DNA of 64,000 bases from Symbiodinium natans (GCA_905221605.1 CAJNDS010001125.1:186001-250000), one strand, 5' to 3'. Positions 23,698 through 34,396 are shown, numbered from the stretch's first letter. Numbers and translations are program-made. The notes: generated from the sequence alone by a model not told the origin.

Positions 23698-23850
23698 TTG
23701 CGAGTCGTCGATCGCCTTCGCGTGCCTTCGCTCATCTTCGCTTGTCTTCACTCACGTTCGCGTGTCTTCGCGTCGTCGCTCGCCTTCGCATGTCTTCGCG
23801 AGCCTTCGCGAGCCTTCGCTCGTCTTCGCTTGTCTTCGTATCCGTGTTGC
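23698..23850. repeat. Degenerate decamer repeat (TCGCxTxCCT family)
   Basis: About 15 imperfect copies of a ~10-base unit around 'cttcgcgtgt'/'cttcgctcgt'. Three nearby plus-strand frames are only translations of this repeat. Confidence 0.85.
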
Positions 23851-24388
23851 TTCGCGGGTTCCGCACGACAGAGTCACGAACAAAACTATACATCCAAATT
23901 GCTCCTCTCTATATGATAGGGAGCCAACAAACAGAAACTCAGAGGTATTTGTGGCTCTCGTCTTCGCGGGATCACCAATTATGCTCAAGATGCTCTGCTT
24001 GGGGACGTTGAGAAATTTGGGACATAGAGATAGTTGCGAAAACGGCGGCTTAAAGCAAAAAAATCAGGACAATGCACTTAAAATGGAAATGTGTCGGAAA
24101 GTGGAGTGGGAGAGTGCAGACGCAAGCTTCAATGAAGGCGAGCACTAAGGAGAGGATTGCTGAACCGTGAAATGAAGACCACCAGTCACCAGACCACGTC
24201 CGGGTTGCAGTCTTGCACAAACATGTGACACTGTGCTTTGTGCTTGTTGCGGGACCGAAAAGTTTCGTTGTGTTTCTGCGTGCACTCAGTCCAGTGGGCT
24301 TTTGTGTCTGACCCCGTTGGCAAAACTCCCGCTTGAATTCTACTATGAAGTCGACTGATACCTGAATGGCTGAGGGTGCTCCACACGT

Positions 24389-25405
24389 CTCTTGACTCGA
24401 CTTCAGGTTGAACCTCTCCCTGCTCTCTTTTTACCACTTCACCCGAAGATGTCTCAGCCAAGCGTGCACCCGAAGATGTCTCTCGTGTTTCAGATCTAAC
24501 AAGACCCGACTGAGCCGGCATACCTTGAGTTTCACGAAAGAGTAGCATCTGTGACGTACCGCAGAACTCCGTCGTGAGCCAGGGATAGCCTCTAAGGATC
24601 GGATCTCCTCGAAATCCTCTATCAAGTTGCCCTCCAGGTCCAGGATTTGCAGGGCCTGCACCGAGCGCCCTACGAGGCAAAACCATGTCGGTCAAGATCT
24701 ACCGGGTGGCCCTAAGGCAGTCCATGCAACAGGCAGCCCACCCCTGCAAAAGGCAATCTACACAACTCCAAAGTTCTTAGGCTAGTTACATGGCCCCTCA
24801 GTATGTCAGTATGGGTCCTTAAGAGGGCACCCCTTATGCGTTTCCCTATGCAGACCCAAGGGCCCTTCGGAACCCTTGAAAGAGGAGAGGGGCCATGTCA
24901 AGGGACCATGAAACTACCCTTAAGTGAACACGTTGACATACGGGACCTGGCATTCTGAAATATATGTGAAGTGAATTGTGCAGAGCACAACTGTAAACGA
25001 GTCGCAATCTTCAACTTGAGAGGTGCCCTGGAGAGGTGCCCTGAGGTGCCTCATGGGGCAGCAGAGGGCTCAAGTCCCTCACGTCGTTGAACGACACGTA
25101 GAGCTCCTTGCGGCTTGCTCAGATTCCACTGCTAGAAGATGCTGGAGAGATGCTTTGAGAACAAAGAGCTCCTCCAGAACGGGAAGTACAGTGATGCCTC
25201 CCAGGTCCTGGCCATCTCTAAGCTTGAAAGGGCTTCTAAGTGGCCCCTGATCAGCCGACCTGCAAAGAACAGCGGCACAGCCAGAGAACCTGAGGCGCAA
25301 GGAGCTCAAGGAGTTCAAGATGGTACTATGGCAGAAACCGCCGAAAGCTTCGAAATCGCTCCACCTTCAGGTTCTGCAGGCTTGTTCCCAGATCGCGCAC
25401 GGTAC
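24389..25405 (-). CDS. LRRC56: LRRC56/ODA8-like leucine-rich-repeat protein
   Basis: Five consecutive micro-exons join in frame: 25405-25365, 25289-25260, 25207-25172, 25106-25050 and 24655-24590. The joined product contains RDLGTSLQNLK-VLWLCRCSL, then GGITVLPVLE-ELYVSFNDV, then DLSPL, then LQILDLEGNLIEDFEEIRSL. As I recall the family, this order and spacing match LRRC56 (Chlamydomonas ODA8), which helps mature or transport outer-arm dynein for cilia and flagella. Introns are 75, 52, 65 and 394 bases with donors GT, GT, GA and GC; every acceptor is AG/G. Likely 3' coding follows at about 24,551-24,389, a charged Ser/Glu-rich exon with a duplicated 'gagacatcttcgggtg' block. The usual final LEGNP repeat was not found and the 5' exons are missing. 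Identification is firm; gene ends are open. Confidence 0.87.
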
Positions 25406-25800
25406 CTGAACTCGCTGATCGCAGCTGATGCTTCGAAGGCGTCTCAACAACCGGTGATCTCAAACAGCACTGAGCTTGTGTCAGATGTGCGATCGACTGA
25501 GACGCAACCTTCAGCAACTCAACAAAGGCACATACAATCGTACTGCTGATGCTACGAACTCTGTGCATCTTGCATCCATGTGGAGCCGGCCACATGAAAG
25601 AATCTCACTGGAACATGAGATCCCTGCTGCTGTAGTCTTGGAAGCAGCTCCCCGAGACACTCCACCTCAGAACGAGCGCATCATCATGCCATGAAGCCAT
25701 AAGCCGTGCATAAAGAATGCTCTCTGCGAAGGCTTTCATAGGATTTCGTGCTCTCGTTCTCTACTGAAATTGAAAGGTGTGCAGCTCGGACTGCTGAGAA

Positions 25801-26169
25801 GTGTCACCATGCTGTCGGGCATGGACCGTGTGCCACGCTTGCTATTTGTTCGCCATGTTTCTGCGACGCCAGTTTGCATTAACACGTCGCAACAGAATCA
25901 ACCCAGCTCTGGCCGAGATCGCGAGACTGCGTGTGGCGAACAAAACAAATCTCCGTTTTGGCGAAGAAGAGGCAAAGAGTGCTCTCAAGGCTGGCAACGG
26001 AGGAGGCCTGGGGCTTGAGAGAGTTCAACACGTTTCGGTGACTGAGGCTGAAAACGTCTTGATGTACTGGCTCCAGCTGGACTTTGTAAGATGCGTGGGC
26101 ACACGGCCCTTGTATTTCGTAACAGAGGCACCTCATGAGAAGACCCGTGCATGCTCACTGAATCTGTGA
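25801..26169 (+). CDS. Candidate plus-strand ORF, basic helical protein
   Basis: About 120 codons open on the plus strand. The middle reads like a real helix-rich protein (Arg-Arg-Asn-Arg-Ile-Asn-Pro-Ala-Leu-Ala-Glu-Ile-Ala-Arg-Leu, later Glu-Glu-Glu-Ala-Lys-Ser-Ala-Leu-Lys-Ala-Gly). There is no recognised domain. It is opposite in strand to the neighbouring LRRC56-like gene, so a switch point would lie near 25,700 if it is real. Confidence 0.3.
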   Translation: MSPCCRAWTVCHACYLFAMFLRRQFALTRRNRINPALAEIARLRVANKTNLRFGEEEAKSALKAGNGGGLGLERVQHVSVTEAENVLMYWLQLDFVRCVGTRPLYFVTEAPHEKTRACSLNL

Positions 26170-26982
26170 ATTGCTTCCGAAGTTCGGCGGTGTTGCTGGT
26201 GTTGCCGGTGGCCCAAGTACAACTGCCTCTCACACAGCAAGCACTCGCACTCTGTCTACCTTTTGCTGTGGCAGAATGCAAAACAAAACCGACAGCCACC
26301 CGCACAGGGACAGCAGTCCAGAGTCCCTACAAGCTCTGGCGGCAATGCAACGGGCCAGTGAGTCTCCAATCACACGACAACCCACTGGCCCGCGACTGTC
26401 CAGGCATACGTGTGATTGCGCAGGCGTTGGCGTGACATCTTCTACAAGACTCCCGTATCGAAGGTCACAGCTGTCCATCCCCTGTGCCAATGGGATCCCA
26501 TGGTGCTAGCGACGATCTAGGGCGGCTATGGATGTTACCACTTTGGTGCTCAGCTCAGCAGGGCTGGTAGTTGAGCCGGTTCGTTTTTACTGAGCAGGAC
26601 GGCCCCGCCACAGGATGCAACACCTGGTGCCGGGGCTGCGGCACGCTCACCCGCACCAACGGCATCTACCTTTCAGGACAAGCAATCAAGCAATGCTTGT
26701 ACGTCTCGCATACTGTACCGTCTCTGCCCTATGCAACCTGGAGGCCTGCAGATCCAGGAAGGTTACCTCATTCAAGTCTCGCGCACCTGTGTACTCTTGC
26801 AGGAACTCCTGGCATCACGAGCACGCAAAATTGGTCTGGGTGCCGCTCTTGTCATGACATGTAGGCTGCACCGCGGCTTCAGGAAACCATCCTACATGAA
26901 CTCTTTCGTGGGAGAGCTGGGCAAGTTCAGAGGCACGACATGCGTGCAGCTGGAGTTCTAATAACCCTGCTACCGATTCTAC

Positions 26983-27221
26983 CGATCTCAAGAACCCGCT
27001 TGTCAGCCCGAACTGGGCATAAGCAGCACAGGTCCACCTCCGACAGCCCATCTTCGATCTCTTCGAAAAGGGTCGTGCCTGAGACGGGTGGCTCAAGTGC
27101 ACTCTGTCTCCATGCCACCGCCACCGTAAACTTTGGGTCATGTTTGGGCCCGGGCTGAGCAGGACATCCTGCCGCAGCGGTAACACTGGCAAGTTCGGCG
27201 GCCGTGTTGACATCCCCAACC
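26983..27221 (-). CDS. Exon of unknown protein
   Basis: Bounded by an AG/G acceptor (27,221) and a GT donor (26,982). About 80 codons include Val-Gly-Asp-Val-Asn-Thr-Ala-Ala-Glu-Leu-Ala-Ser-Val and Gly-Thr-Thr-Leu-Phe-Glu-Glu-Ile-Glu-Asp-Gly-Leu, then a Cys-Cys-Leu-Cys cluster. Composition and boundaries support an internal exon. No family is recognised. Confidence 0.45.
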
Positions 27222-27402
27222 CTGAGCGACACAAGGATCAAATGGCTCGATTTCTCTTGTGGTATCGAATTCACATCACCGTCTGAGCGTCTAAGGCCGT
27301 CGCAATGGGGGAGTGCGCCTGGCTCGACCAGTCAGCAGCGTTTTCGCCTCGGCATTGAAATTTTGCACCATGCACCACGACTCGATATCCCCAACTCCCC
27401 CT

Positions 27403-27418
27403 CCCCCCCCCCCCCCGA
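27403..27418. repeat. C-rich homopolymer tract
   Basis: Short run of Cs interrupted once by T. Confidence 0.8.
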
Positions 27419-28413
27419 CAAGCTCAGATTGGGGCCACCGTGGCTTTGAGCAAAGGAAGTAAGGAGCCAAATAGCGAATGATTGATACAAAAGAGCAAAC
27501 TCCAGCAGGTATACCGCCAAGTCAGCCGAATGTCAAATTCGATGTGTCTACATTGCAGAGCCGTCCTAAATCATGCCTTGATGGCTCTCCAACAACACAA
27601 ACATGCTCAATCAAGGTCTCAGAAACCCTTCACAACTGGCTTCAGCACTCTCTTCCCGCACAAGCAAAACCGAGGCCTGTCAAAGTGCTGCCATGGCCAT
27701 CTGTGTCAGCTGTGAGCCGACAAAGCTCAACGCAGCAACAACAAAAGTGGGTAAGGGTGGGATACGATAATGCCCAGGCTACGCAGCAACATCAAGCTTC
27801 GACGGCGTAAGCTATATCTGCACTGGCAGGAACTGACAACATGGCAATGCTACATATATCAGCTAGGTTAATGAAGAACATAGCCAGCTCTGATCGACAT
27901 TTTCCACGTGGCGGACTCCAATTTGAGACACACTTCACTGGAGGAGCAACACGTAGTCCCCGCCGCAGACGTGCAACGCTACTGCATTTTGGGACTTTTT
28001 TGATGACTCCTGCACACGTCGTTGCAGCTCTTGTGCCACAAGATGATGTGGCAAGGACATCATGAGGCAGCCCTCCATCGGCCGGATCCTCTGCTTCTTT
28101 TTGTGGTCTCGTTCTGCGGAGCAAGCCAAGTGCAGTATAAAAGCATAACTAACCTGTATTAACGGCACCTTTTCTGAAGCACGAAGGCTCTGGAAACCTC
28201 ACAGATCCCACCAGCGGCGGTACAAACAAAAAAACACGTGTGGATTTGGATGGGACCCCTCCGGTCCTGGAGACCTGGATGGATGGGCGGGTGTCTCCCT
28301 GACTTCTTGAGCATCACTTGGCAAGAAGCACGAGAGCACAGACTGCAAGCCTTTACTGCCAAAGTTATAATTAAGGCAGAAAGGCTTCAGTGATCCTTTA
28401 GCAAATTTCCGGT

Positions 28414-28610
28414 TTACGGGTCGTCGGCTGCTCTCCGGCGAGTTTTTTTACTGGAAACTCCGAGGCGCGCTGCTTGGACCGCAGTCGTGCACGTATGTGC
28501 ACGACGCGTGGGTTGGGCCAATCTCTGGAAACACGCGCGAGACATCCCGAGACACTCCAACCCAACCTTCTGCAGTATCCTGGGCGAACGCAATGGCCTG
28601 ATGCAAGGCT
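28414..28610 (-). CDS. Candidate terminal exon
   Basis: Minus-strand frame ending at a stop at 28,414 with a basic tail (Lys-Lys-Thr-Arg-Arg-Arg-Ala-Ala-Asp-Asp-Pro). No domain; start of exon uncertain. Confidence 0.3.
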
Positions 28611-28833
28611 GTAAGCCAGAGCTGCGGAGCAACCTATAGCCGATGCCTAGACATGGCAGCAGCATGATGACGCTTCGATCAGAAATCATAGAAAATCCTG
28701 CGTCTGCCGCTCTGCTTTGTCTGCTTCACTCCTGGCATCTCCTGGCCCTAAAGGTCTCAGAGATTCGGAAGCCGGACCGTCTGCGGGTGCAGAACCTAAA
28801 GAGCAAGGTTACTTAGAGGCTCTCCTCTCAGTC

Positions 28834-29150
28834 CTACATATCGACTGGTGATGGTTCGGGCTCATGAGGTAAAGACAAATTACCCAATGCAATCACCGGC
28901 CAAGGCCGGTTCCATGACTTGCTAGCGAATTGAGGCCAGATGCGAGGCCCACATGTCAAGGGATGTCTACACTGAGTCTGAGCAAACACGGTGGATTGCA
29001 ATGCCCATGAGTCAAGAGATGCTATACGCGTGCTTGGAACCCTGACCCTTCCAATCCCTTCCACTAACACCTGCATGTGCTGCCTCACCTCCGATGAGGC
29101 TTGTGAAATCTGCCATCCGGCAGGTGCTGCACAAACATGACTCTCGAGTT
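28834..29150 (-). CDS. Candidate exon(s), product unknown
   Basis: An open minus-strand stretch with natural helix-forming composition (Ser-Ser-Glu-Val-Arg-Gln-His-Met-Gln-Val-Leu-Val-Glu-Gly-Ile-Gly-Arg-Val) ends at a stop at 28,834. No motif or confirmed junction. Confidence 0.33.
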
Positions 29151-29376
29151 GAAGGTCTGTTTGGAGCAGTATGAGCAGTCTCGAAACAGCGACCGGCAAG
29201 GCAAACAACTCTTAGAATCCTTGTAGATTCGTTCTGACTCATGCAAAGGCCTCCGTTTCGGGAATCTCACCCAAAAGTGAATGAGGGGAGGATTGAATTC
29301 CAAGCTCCCCTGCATTGAAAGAGCGGGTGAAGACTGGACAAAGACAGCAACGCGAGGAAGGCAACGTACAGAGAGT

Positions 29377-29580
29377 CTAGGCCGAGGTCATCCACTCTGC
29401 GGCCACTTGCGCTTGCTCCGCGCACGCCCCCGCGCACGGCCCCACGCATGCCCCGCGCAGGCTTCGGGGGCTCGCTTGGCTCTCACCCGTCGGTTCTACC
29501 AAGCATCCTCCAGCTCCCAGGGCTCCTCTCAAAGCTTGAACAAAGAAATGAAACCTTCTTCCATGACACGAAAATAATGG
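29377..29580 (-). CDS. Candidate terminal exon
   Basis: Minus-strand frame ending at 29,377 with an Ala/Gly/Cys-rich stretch, then Glu-Gln-Ala-Gln-Val-Ala-Ala-Glu-Trp-Met. Local sequence on the plus strand is a Pro/Arg shadow (GCGCACGCCCC repeats). Confidence 0.28.
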   Translation of the reverse strand, partial: PLFSCHGRRFHFFVQALRGALGAGGCLVEPTGESQASPRSLRGACVGPCAGACAEQAQVAAEWMTSA

Positions 29581-30055
29581 AATAGCACTCGGCTCTCCAG
29601 CGTACGATCGCCGCCGCTGATGGGAACTGGCGAGGGCAGACGTATGTAGCTTCTGGGCAGCAACACATGCATTGCAGGAGCTCCACGAAAGCTTCTCCCA
29701 TCCTACAGCGTTGACGGTGCACAGGCCTCCTTGCTGAGGCTCCTGACACGTTGGCGTGATACTGGCCGTTCCTACTCTTCTGTCTTTGCTAAGGCCGCAT
29801 GACCGCTGTAGCTGCTGCAATCATGCGCCTGTGGCTTGCCAGCAGACGCAGCATTCCTGAACCGGCAGTGGCCAAATACATGGCAAGGTCGAGTGGTGAA
29901 TGAGCAAACTCGGGCAATGCTCAAAAGCATTCTTCTCTCTGTCGATGTGCCGATGCTTCTTGCTGCAACTGCAGCAACATCAACAACAACCGCAACGACG
30001 ACATGCGAGCGTCTGCCAAAACTTCCTATTTGGGCGAATGAGCACAGCATGAGCG

Positions 30056-30592
30056 GTGTCCACTCGCTTTGCGATATGTCTTGGTGGCTTCACCTATTGC
30101 GAAAATTCTGTCGAACATCACCACATAGTGTCCCTCAACTTGGGTGTCCTATTTCAAGTGTCGCTTTACAAGGTTTTTGGGATTTCTTGCCCGCCTCTGA
30201 CATGCATCATCAAAGTACGTGAAGTTTTGGCGCTTGCTCCAGAATCCCTGAACTGCCCAATCGGCAGGCCTGTACAACAGCATCTGCCCAATCGGCAGGC
30301 CTGTACAACAGCCTCTATGCTACAATTAAAAATGTTCTGGGCGCACCTTCACATTGTGATGCGCGCGCCAGCCAGACAGTCAAAGAGCCAAAGACTCAAA
30401 GAGCTGAAATTTGCCCCCCGAACATTCAAAGCCGATTCAAAGCGCCCATCTCAAAGCCTCCCCGCACGTGCAAGCACTCACGTAGGGAGAGTCCGTCGGT
30501 GTCGGCCTGGAGAGTGCATCGTATTGAGGCCCTTGTTACAAAAACAAACTGAAATAAGTGCAAGGCTTGCAAGGAAGGAGCATGAAGGCTAG
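30056..30592 (+). CDS. Candidate plus-strand ORF of 178 codons
   Basis: Open from an ATG at 30,056 to 30,592. The first third is hydrophobic and Cys-rich; the last 70 residues are basic (Lys-Ser-Gln-Arg-Leu-Lys-Glu-Leu-Lys, Arg-Arg-Cys-Arg-Pro-Gly-Glu). It contains an internal 30-base direct duplication, which keeps the frame. No domain; may be chance. Confidence 0.28.
   Translation: MSTRFAICLGGFTYCENSVEHHHIVSLNLGVLFQVSLYKVFGISCPPLTCIIKVREVLALAPESLNCPIGRPVQQHLPNRQACTTASMLQLKMFWAHLHIVMRAPARQSKSQRLKELKFAPRTFKADSKRPSQSLPARASTHVGRVRRCRPGECIVLRPLLQKQTEISARLARKEHEG
30257..30316. repeat. Direct tandem duplication, about 30 bases x2
   Basis: The segment 'ctgcccaatcggcaggcctg' plus ten more bases occurs twice in a row. 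The unit also contains a small inverted repeat (gcccaatcggc / gccgat-like). Confidence 0.9.
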
Positions 30593-30888
30593 GCTGCCCG
30601 ACTTTTCGAAAGTTCAGGCGGACTTGGCATCGCCGTTCCTGGGGTCAACTTGCATCTCTTGCAGCCGTCTGAGGCAGCTGACCGCACGGTCCTGAAGTTG
30701 CTCAGTGCCCGCGAGAAGACGAGGGCTGGGAAAAGCATCCAGACCTAGAACAGGCGAACACCACATGCCCAGATGGCCATGCTCAACTTGGAGTCCTCCG
30801 AAGGATCCTCTGGGGTCCTGGCAATGCCACAAGCCTTGTCAGCCCAACTCAACCTTAGGAGTGCTGCCAAAGGCCAAAGCTGGCAGAA

Positions 30889-31178
30889 GCTTTCCTAGGA
30901 TGCTGGAGCACCGCCTTGGAATGCCGTTAAGGTTGCGTCCAACACGTATGCTCCAGCCGCATGATCCCGGGTATGTAGTAGGTCCTGAGCGCCAAAGGCG
31001 TGCGTGGCTGGCTGATCATGCTTCGGATTCGGAGCTCCAGGCATCATCTGAGGTTCTTGCACAGTGCCAGCAAACTGCACTGCCATCGCCACAAGCTCCA
31101 CTACGTACCGTCTTCTGTCCTGGTACGGGCCAGGCGGAAGCTTGCACAGAGCTTGGGAAGCTCAGTGTCCTGTGTTAG
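30889..31178 (+). CDS. Candidate plus-strand exon
   Basis: The last ~95 codons of a longer open frame read naturally (Val-Val-Gly-Pro-Glu-Arg-Gln-Arg-Arg-Ala-Trp-Leu-Ala-Asp, then Ala-Ser-Ser-Glu-Val-Leu-Ala-Gln-Cys). They end at a TAG at 31,176-31,178. No domain. Confidence 0.3.
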
Positions 31179-31317
31179 GAAGAGGTAATACGTGAACAAG
31201 GCGAAAGGAACCTCCAAACAGCACACGCAGACAGTAAGACTGCGCTGCTGCCGTTGATGGTGTCGAGCCGGCATGTAAAAGCTGATTCACAATGCAACAT
31301 CACACTGACTGGCGCAT

Positions 31318-31500
31318 TTAGCCTGGGTGCCCAACCTCCACAAATAATTCGAGCGCATAGGCGCTATCAAAATGCACCCGATTCCTGAAGGCTTTCTGGC
31401 ATTCATCAGCTCGAAGACATGCAGGGCTCCAAGCGCGAGACGGATGCCATCGGGGATATGCGTGGGCTGGGCCTGGCTCTTTCAGCATGTCATACCTGCG
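31318..31500 (-). CDS. Candidate terminal exon
   Basis: Minus-strand frame of ~60 codons ending at 31,318 (…Arg-Asn-Arg-Val-His-Phe-Asp-Ser-Ala-Tyr-Ala-Leu-Glu-Leu-Phe). Natural composition; product unknown. Confidence 0.3.
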   Translation of the reverse strand, partial: RRYDMLKEPGPAHAYPRWHPSRAWSPACLRADECQKAFRNRVHFDSAYALELFVEVGHPG

Positions 31501-31617
31501 TGTGCTTAGGACTTGAGCTCGGTGTCGCACTCATCAGTGTGTAAAGTTCAGTAAGCACAGGCATGACCTGGCAGGAATTGGACGACAATCAAACTTTTTG
31601 CCAAACATTCTCGGTCA

Positions 31618-31887
31618 GTGTGGGCTAGCGACGGCCTGATAGTAGCCACTGAAGATGTCGCAGCCGGTGTGGAACCAAAACAAGTTCACGTGCCACCACA
31701 TCTTAGCAAAAGACACTGGATCGACGTGCAAAGTCGTCAAGCAACACAAGCAGAACTGCAGTCAGGGCAGTTCTTCATGAAAGCGCACTCCTGTTCTGAG
31801 GCATTGTCCAGTGAGGTTCGGTCATTCAAGCTGAAGCTAGAACTAGCTTTGGCCAGGAAGGGCCTCAGCTCGCGGCGACTCCGTTGA
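31618..31887 (+). CDS. Candidate plus-strand exon, 89 codons
   Basis: Open frame with natural composition (Thr-Glu-Asp-Val-Ala-Ala-Gly-Val-Glu-Pro-Lys-Gln-Val, then a charged Leu-rich tail ending Ser-Ser-Arg-Arg-Leu-Arg). The codon at 31,618 is not an ATG, so it would be an internal or terminal exon. No domain. Confidence 0.33.
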   Translation: MWASDGLIVATEDVAAGVEPKQVHVPPHLSKRHWIDVQSRQATQAELQSGQFFMKAHSCSEALSSEVRSFKLKLELALARKGLSSRRLR

Positions 31888-32281
31888 CACATTGCTACCA
31901 GCTGCCAGGTAGACATAGCCCAGTGCAGTCACTGCGTTCCAGAGCCGCAGGCGCTAGTGCCAATGTAGGAAGGCCAGTGCACAGCCACACAGGAGCCTGC
32001 ATGAACCGTACCTTGCAAGGCATCACCAGAATGCATCAGGGCCCGCTCACAGAATGCCAAGAGTCCCGCTGCTTGTACGCCACTGAGATTCAGTTTTGGT
32101 GGCCTCTGAAAACGGGGCTGGGAACCCGACAGGGCAGAGTCGGAGAGAGGCATTCTGCGGTCCCTTCAGTGAGATTGCTTAGGCTGGGGCCAGGTACACT
32201 CATGATAGTCTACAACTGCCATCATCGCCTGAGATAGCGAGAGATGGCCAGCATTCGAACCAGTGCAGGCACAAAACCAAC

Positions 32282-32620
32282 TCAGGGCTGCGCCATCGTG
32301 AACACAGCAAAGAGCATGGGCCAGTAAGCCATCAAAAACTCCTGGGCTTGCACCGCAGGCAGGCAAGCTTTCCTTGCACTCGCTGCACTCGCTGCCCCAG
32401 CCTTCATTGTGAATGTCCCAATAGTGGAGGAGGCACGGGGCTCAAGATGCTCTTTGTTTGGGGTCAGGGTGCGGAAGGTATTGGTAGCGTGTCTTGGGCA
32501 GGTTTGGGGCTTCGCCAGCTTTCCAAAATTAAAAGGCTCTGGTTTTGAGAAGAGCAGCTGCAGCAAAAGCGTTTGGCCCTCGGTGGCTTCCAAGTCCTTC
32601 ATGTCCTTTGCACACCTCTG
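32282..32620 (-). CDS. Candidate terminal exon
   Basis: About 110 minus-strand codons ending at a stop at 32,282. They contain Asp-Leu-Glu-Ala-Thr-Glu-Gly-Gln-Thr-Leu-Leu-Leu-Gln-Leu-Leu-Phe-Ser and a hydrophobic C-terminus (Tyr-Trp-Pro-Met-Leu-Phe-Ala-Val-Phe). No family recognised. Confidence 0.35.
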   Translation of the reverse strand, partial: QRCAKDMKDLEATEGQTLLLQLLFSKPEPFNFGKLAKPQTCPRHATNTFRTLTPNKEHLEPRASSTIGTFTMKAGAASAASARKACLPAVQAQEFLMAYWPMLFAVFTMAQP

Positions 32621-32964
32621 ATGCTTGCCTGGGCTTCTCGACGCAGGACAGACAAGACAAGACACCGCTTGCGAGGTCACTCCCATCCCAGCCCTGGCTG
32701 CAGGGGTCCTATGCACAGCATCGTGGTCGCCCAGACCCGTGACATCCTGCGCAGTGAAGCAGGTGCATGACGGTGCATGCAACTGTCAATGTTTACGCAT
32801 TTCTACCTCCCATCCGTCTCAGTGCCTTGCCTCGGACTTCTTTCGAGACCACATCACCTGCACCAAGACACATCCATTCTGACGCTATCCACATCTCATG
32901 ATGCCAGCGCTTGCTTGTTGAGTGTCGAGGGCACGGCTAATAAACGGAACATGGATGGCGCTGG

Positions 32965-33708
32965 GTGTCAGTACGACATGGGAGTAATGCAATCCGCTGT
33001 GCTGATCAGAAGCACTTCACCTTTTGCTTGGTTCTGCTCTGGGCTGGAGGTCACAGTTTTGCAGTGTGTCTGCACATGCTCCGAAAGCATAGTGGCATAC
33101 CAGCCCTTGGAAAACCACGGTTCGTGGAGGAGCTGCTGCAACTTCTGCTACAATGCAACACCAGCCATTCTGAGTGGCCAGGAAATGAGGCTTGCAAGTC
33201 AGAACAGCAGAAGCTCGCCACGAGTGAAACGCATGGTGCTTTTCCCGGAGTACGTGCGTCTGGAAGTCAAACCTTTGCACAAACCCAACTGCGATGTGGC
33301 TGGCTGACAAGAGGCTGCAACAAGGATGCTCCTGCAGTACTCCCAGGAAGCAGCAGAGACTATTGTACAATAGCAGCTCTCTGCAAGCTGCTTCTGATGA
33401 CTGGCAAGCTTAACCAACAGCCTTCATTTAGCCTGCTTTTTGATCCACCTACATACACAAGCCCTCGCTGTGAGGAATCATTGGAACCTGAAGCATTCAC
33501 TGGACAGCTGGTGCCCGAGACTGTTGTCAGCTTTGCCGTCCTCCAGCTGCGGCAGTTTGCCTTGGGCCAGTATCCAGCTGCACGTGCATTCGTCCATGCA
33601 CACGCGCACTTGCACAAGCACAAGCATACCCAGGAGCACATGCGCAAGAGAACTTGTGCAAGCGCAAGCCCAAGCGCGGATATAGGTTTCTGGGATGCAG
33701 AGTGGTGA
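32965..33708 (+). CDS. Plus-strand ORF of 247 codons, product unknown
   Basis: One of the longer open frames on the plus strand. The central part reads naturally (Leu-Trp-Ala-Gly-Gly-His-Ser-Phe-Ala-Val-Cys-Leu-His-Met-Leu, then Phe-Val-Glu-Glu-Leu-Leu-Gln-Leu-Leu-Leu-Gln). The tail is a His/Lys/Thr low-complexity run from a GCACAAGCACAA-type repeat. No domain is recognised. The minus strand also shows open frames, so the coding strand is not certain. Confidence 0.35.
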   Translation: MSVRHGSNAIRCADQKHFTFCLVLLWAGGHSFAVCLHMLRKHSGIPALGKPRFVEELLQLLLQCNTSHSEWPGNEACKSEQQKLATSETHGAFPGVRASGSQTFAQTQLRCGWLTRGCNKDAPAVLPGSSRDYCTIAALCKLLLMTGKLNQQPSFSLLFDPPTYTSPRCEESLEPEAFTGQLVPETVVSFAVLQLRQFALGQYPAARAFVHAHAHLHKHKHTQEHMRKRTCASASPSADIGFWDAEW

Positions 33709-33824
33709 AGAAGCCTGGAGATGCCTTCAGCTTCTTAGCAGGACTACCTCCTTTTGGCCTAAGGGCTTGGCCGAAAAACGGCTCCGATTCAGCCGGGAAG
33801 GGGCTGAGCTTTGACACCTCCACC

Positions 33825-34396
33825 TCATAGCTCAGATTTATGCTGATTGCAACATCCAAAAACAGCTGGTAAAAGATGGCATCGCATCACATCCACCAAC
33901 GCCTGAGACGGCTCTCGGGCCAGCTGGCGGTAAAACTGCTGCTTGCCCGAAGCAGTCTGGCTCTTCTGCTGCCTCGAAGAAGGAGAAAAAAAAAACAACA
34001 AGTCCCGTGCTTGAATTTTCCAGGACCCTGGAAGGCGATCTGAGAACACCACCTGTACTGCTCCAACACCTTCTGGAAGGGATCCTGGCATGTCAGTCGA
34101 ACGACCGCCGAAGAGAATGCCGCACTCCAAGCATTCCAAGCTTGTGCATGCATGTGCATAATGCATACCAATATATGCCAATGCCCGTTGCTTGGGCTTA
34201 CTCTCTGAAAACCATTGGCGAAGCTGCCCTACACTGTAGCTGTCCTGGCTGATGGCTTGCGGCAAGAGGTTTGGGACGCCTGTGAGCCACGTCGAGGCGC
34301 GAACCAATTCTAGGTAGGCAGATGGAGGTCCGGCACTCGGAGACACTAGCGGGTTAGGTGTCAGCCTCTTTTTAAGGTTCGTCGGCGTGAATGACA
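33825..34396 (-). CDS. Open exon of about 190 codons, unknown protein
   Basis: Minus-strand frame open throughout and ending at 33,825. It begins with Ser-Phe-Thr-Pro-Thr-Asn-Leu-Lys-Lys-Arg after a non-ATG codon, so it is probably entered by splicing. It contains a Cys cluster (Thr-Ser-Leu-Glu-Cys-Leu-Glu-Cys-Gly) and a Phe run over an A-rich tract at 33,985-33,997. Family unknown. Confidence 0.4.
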
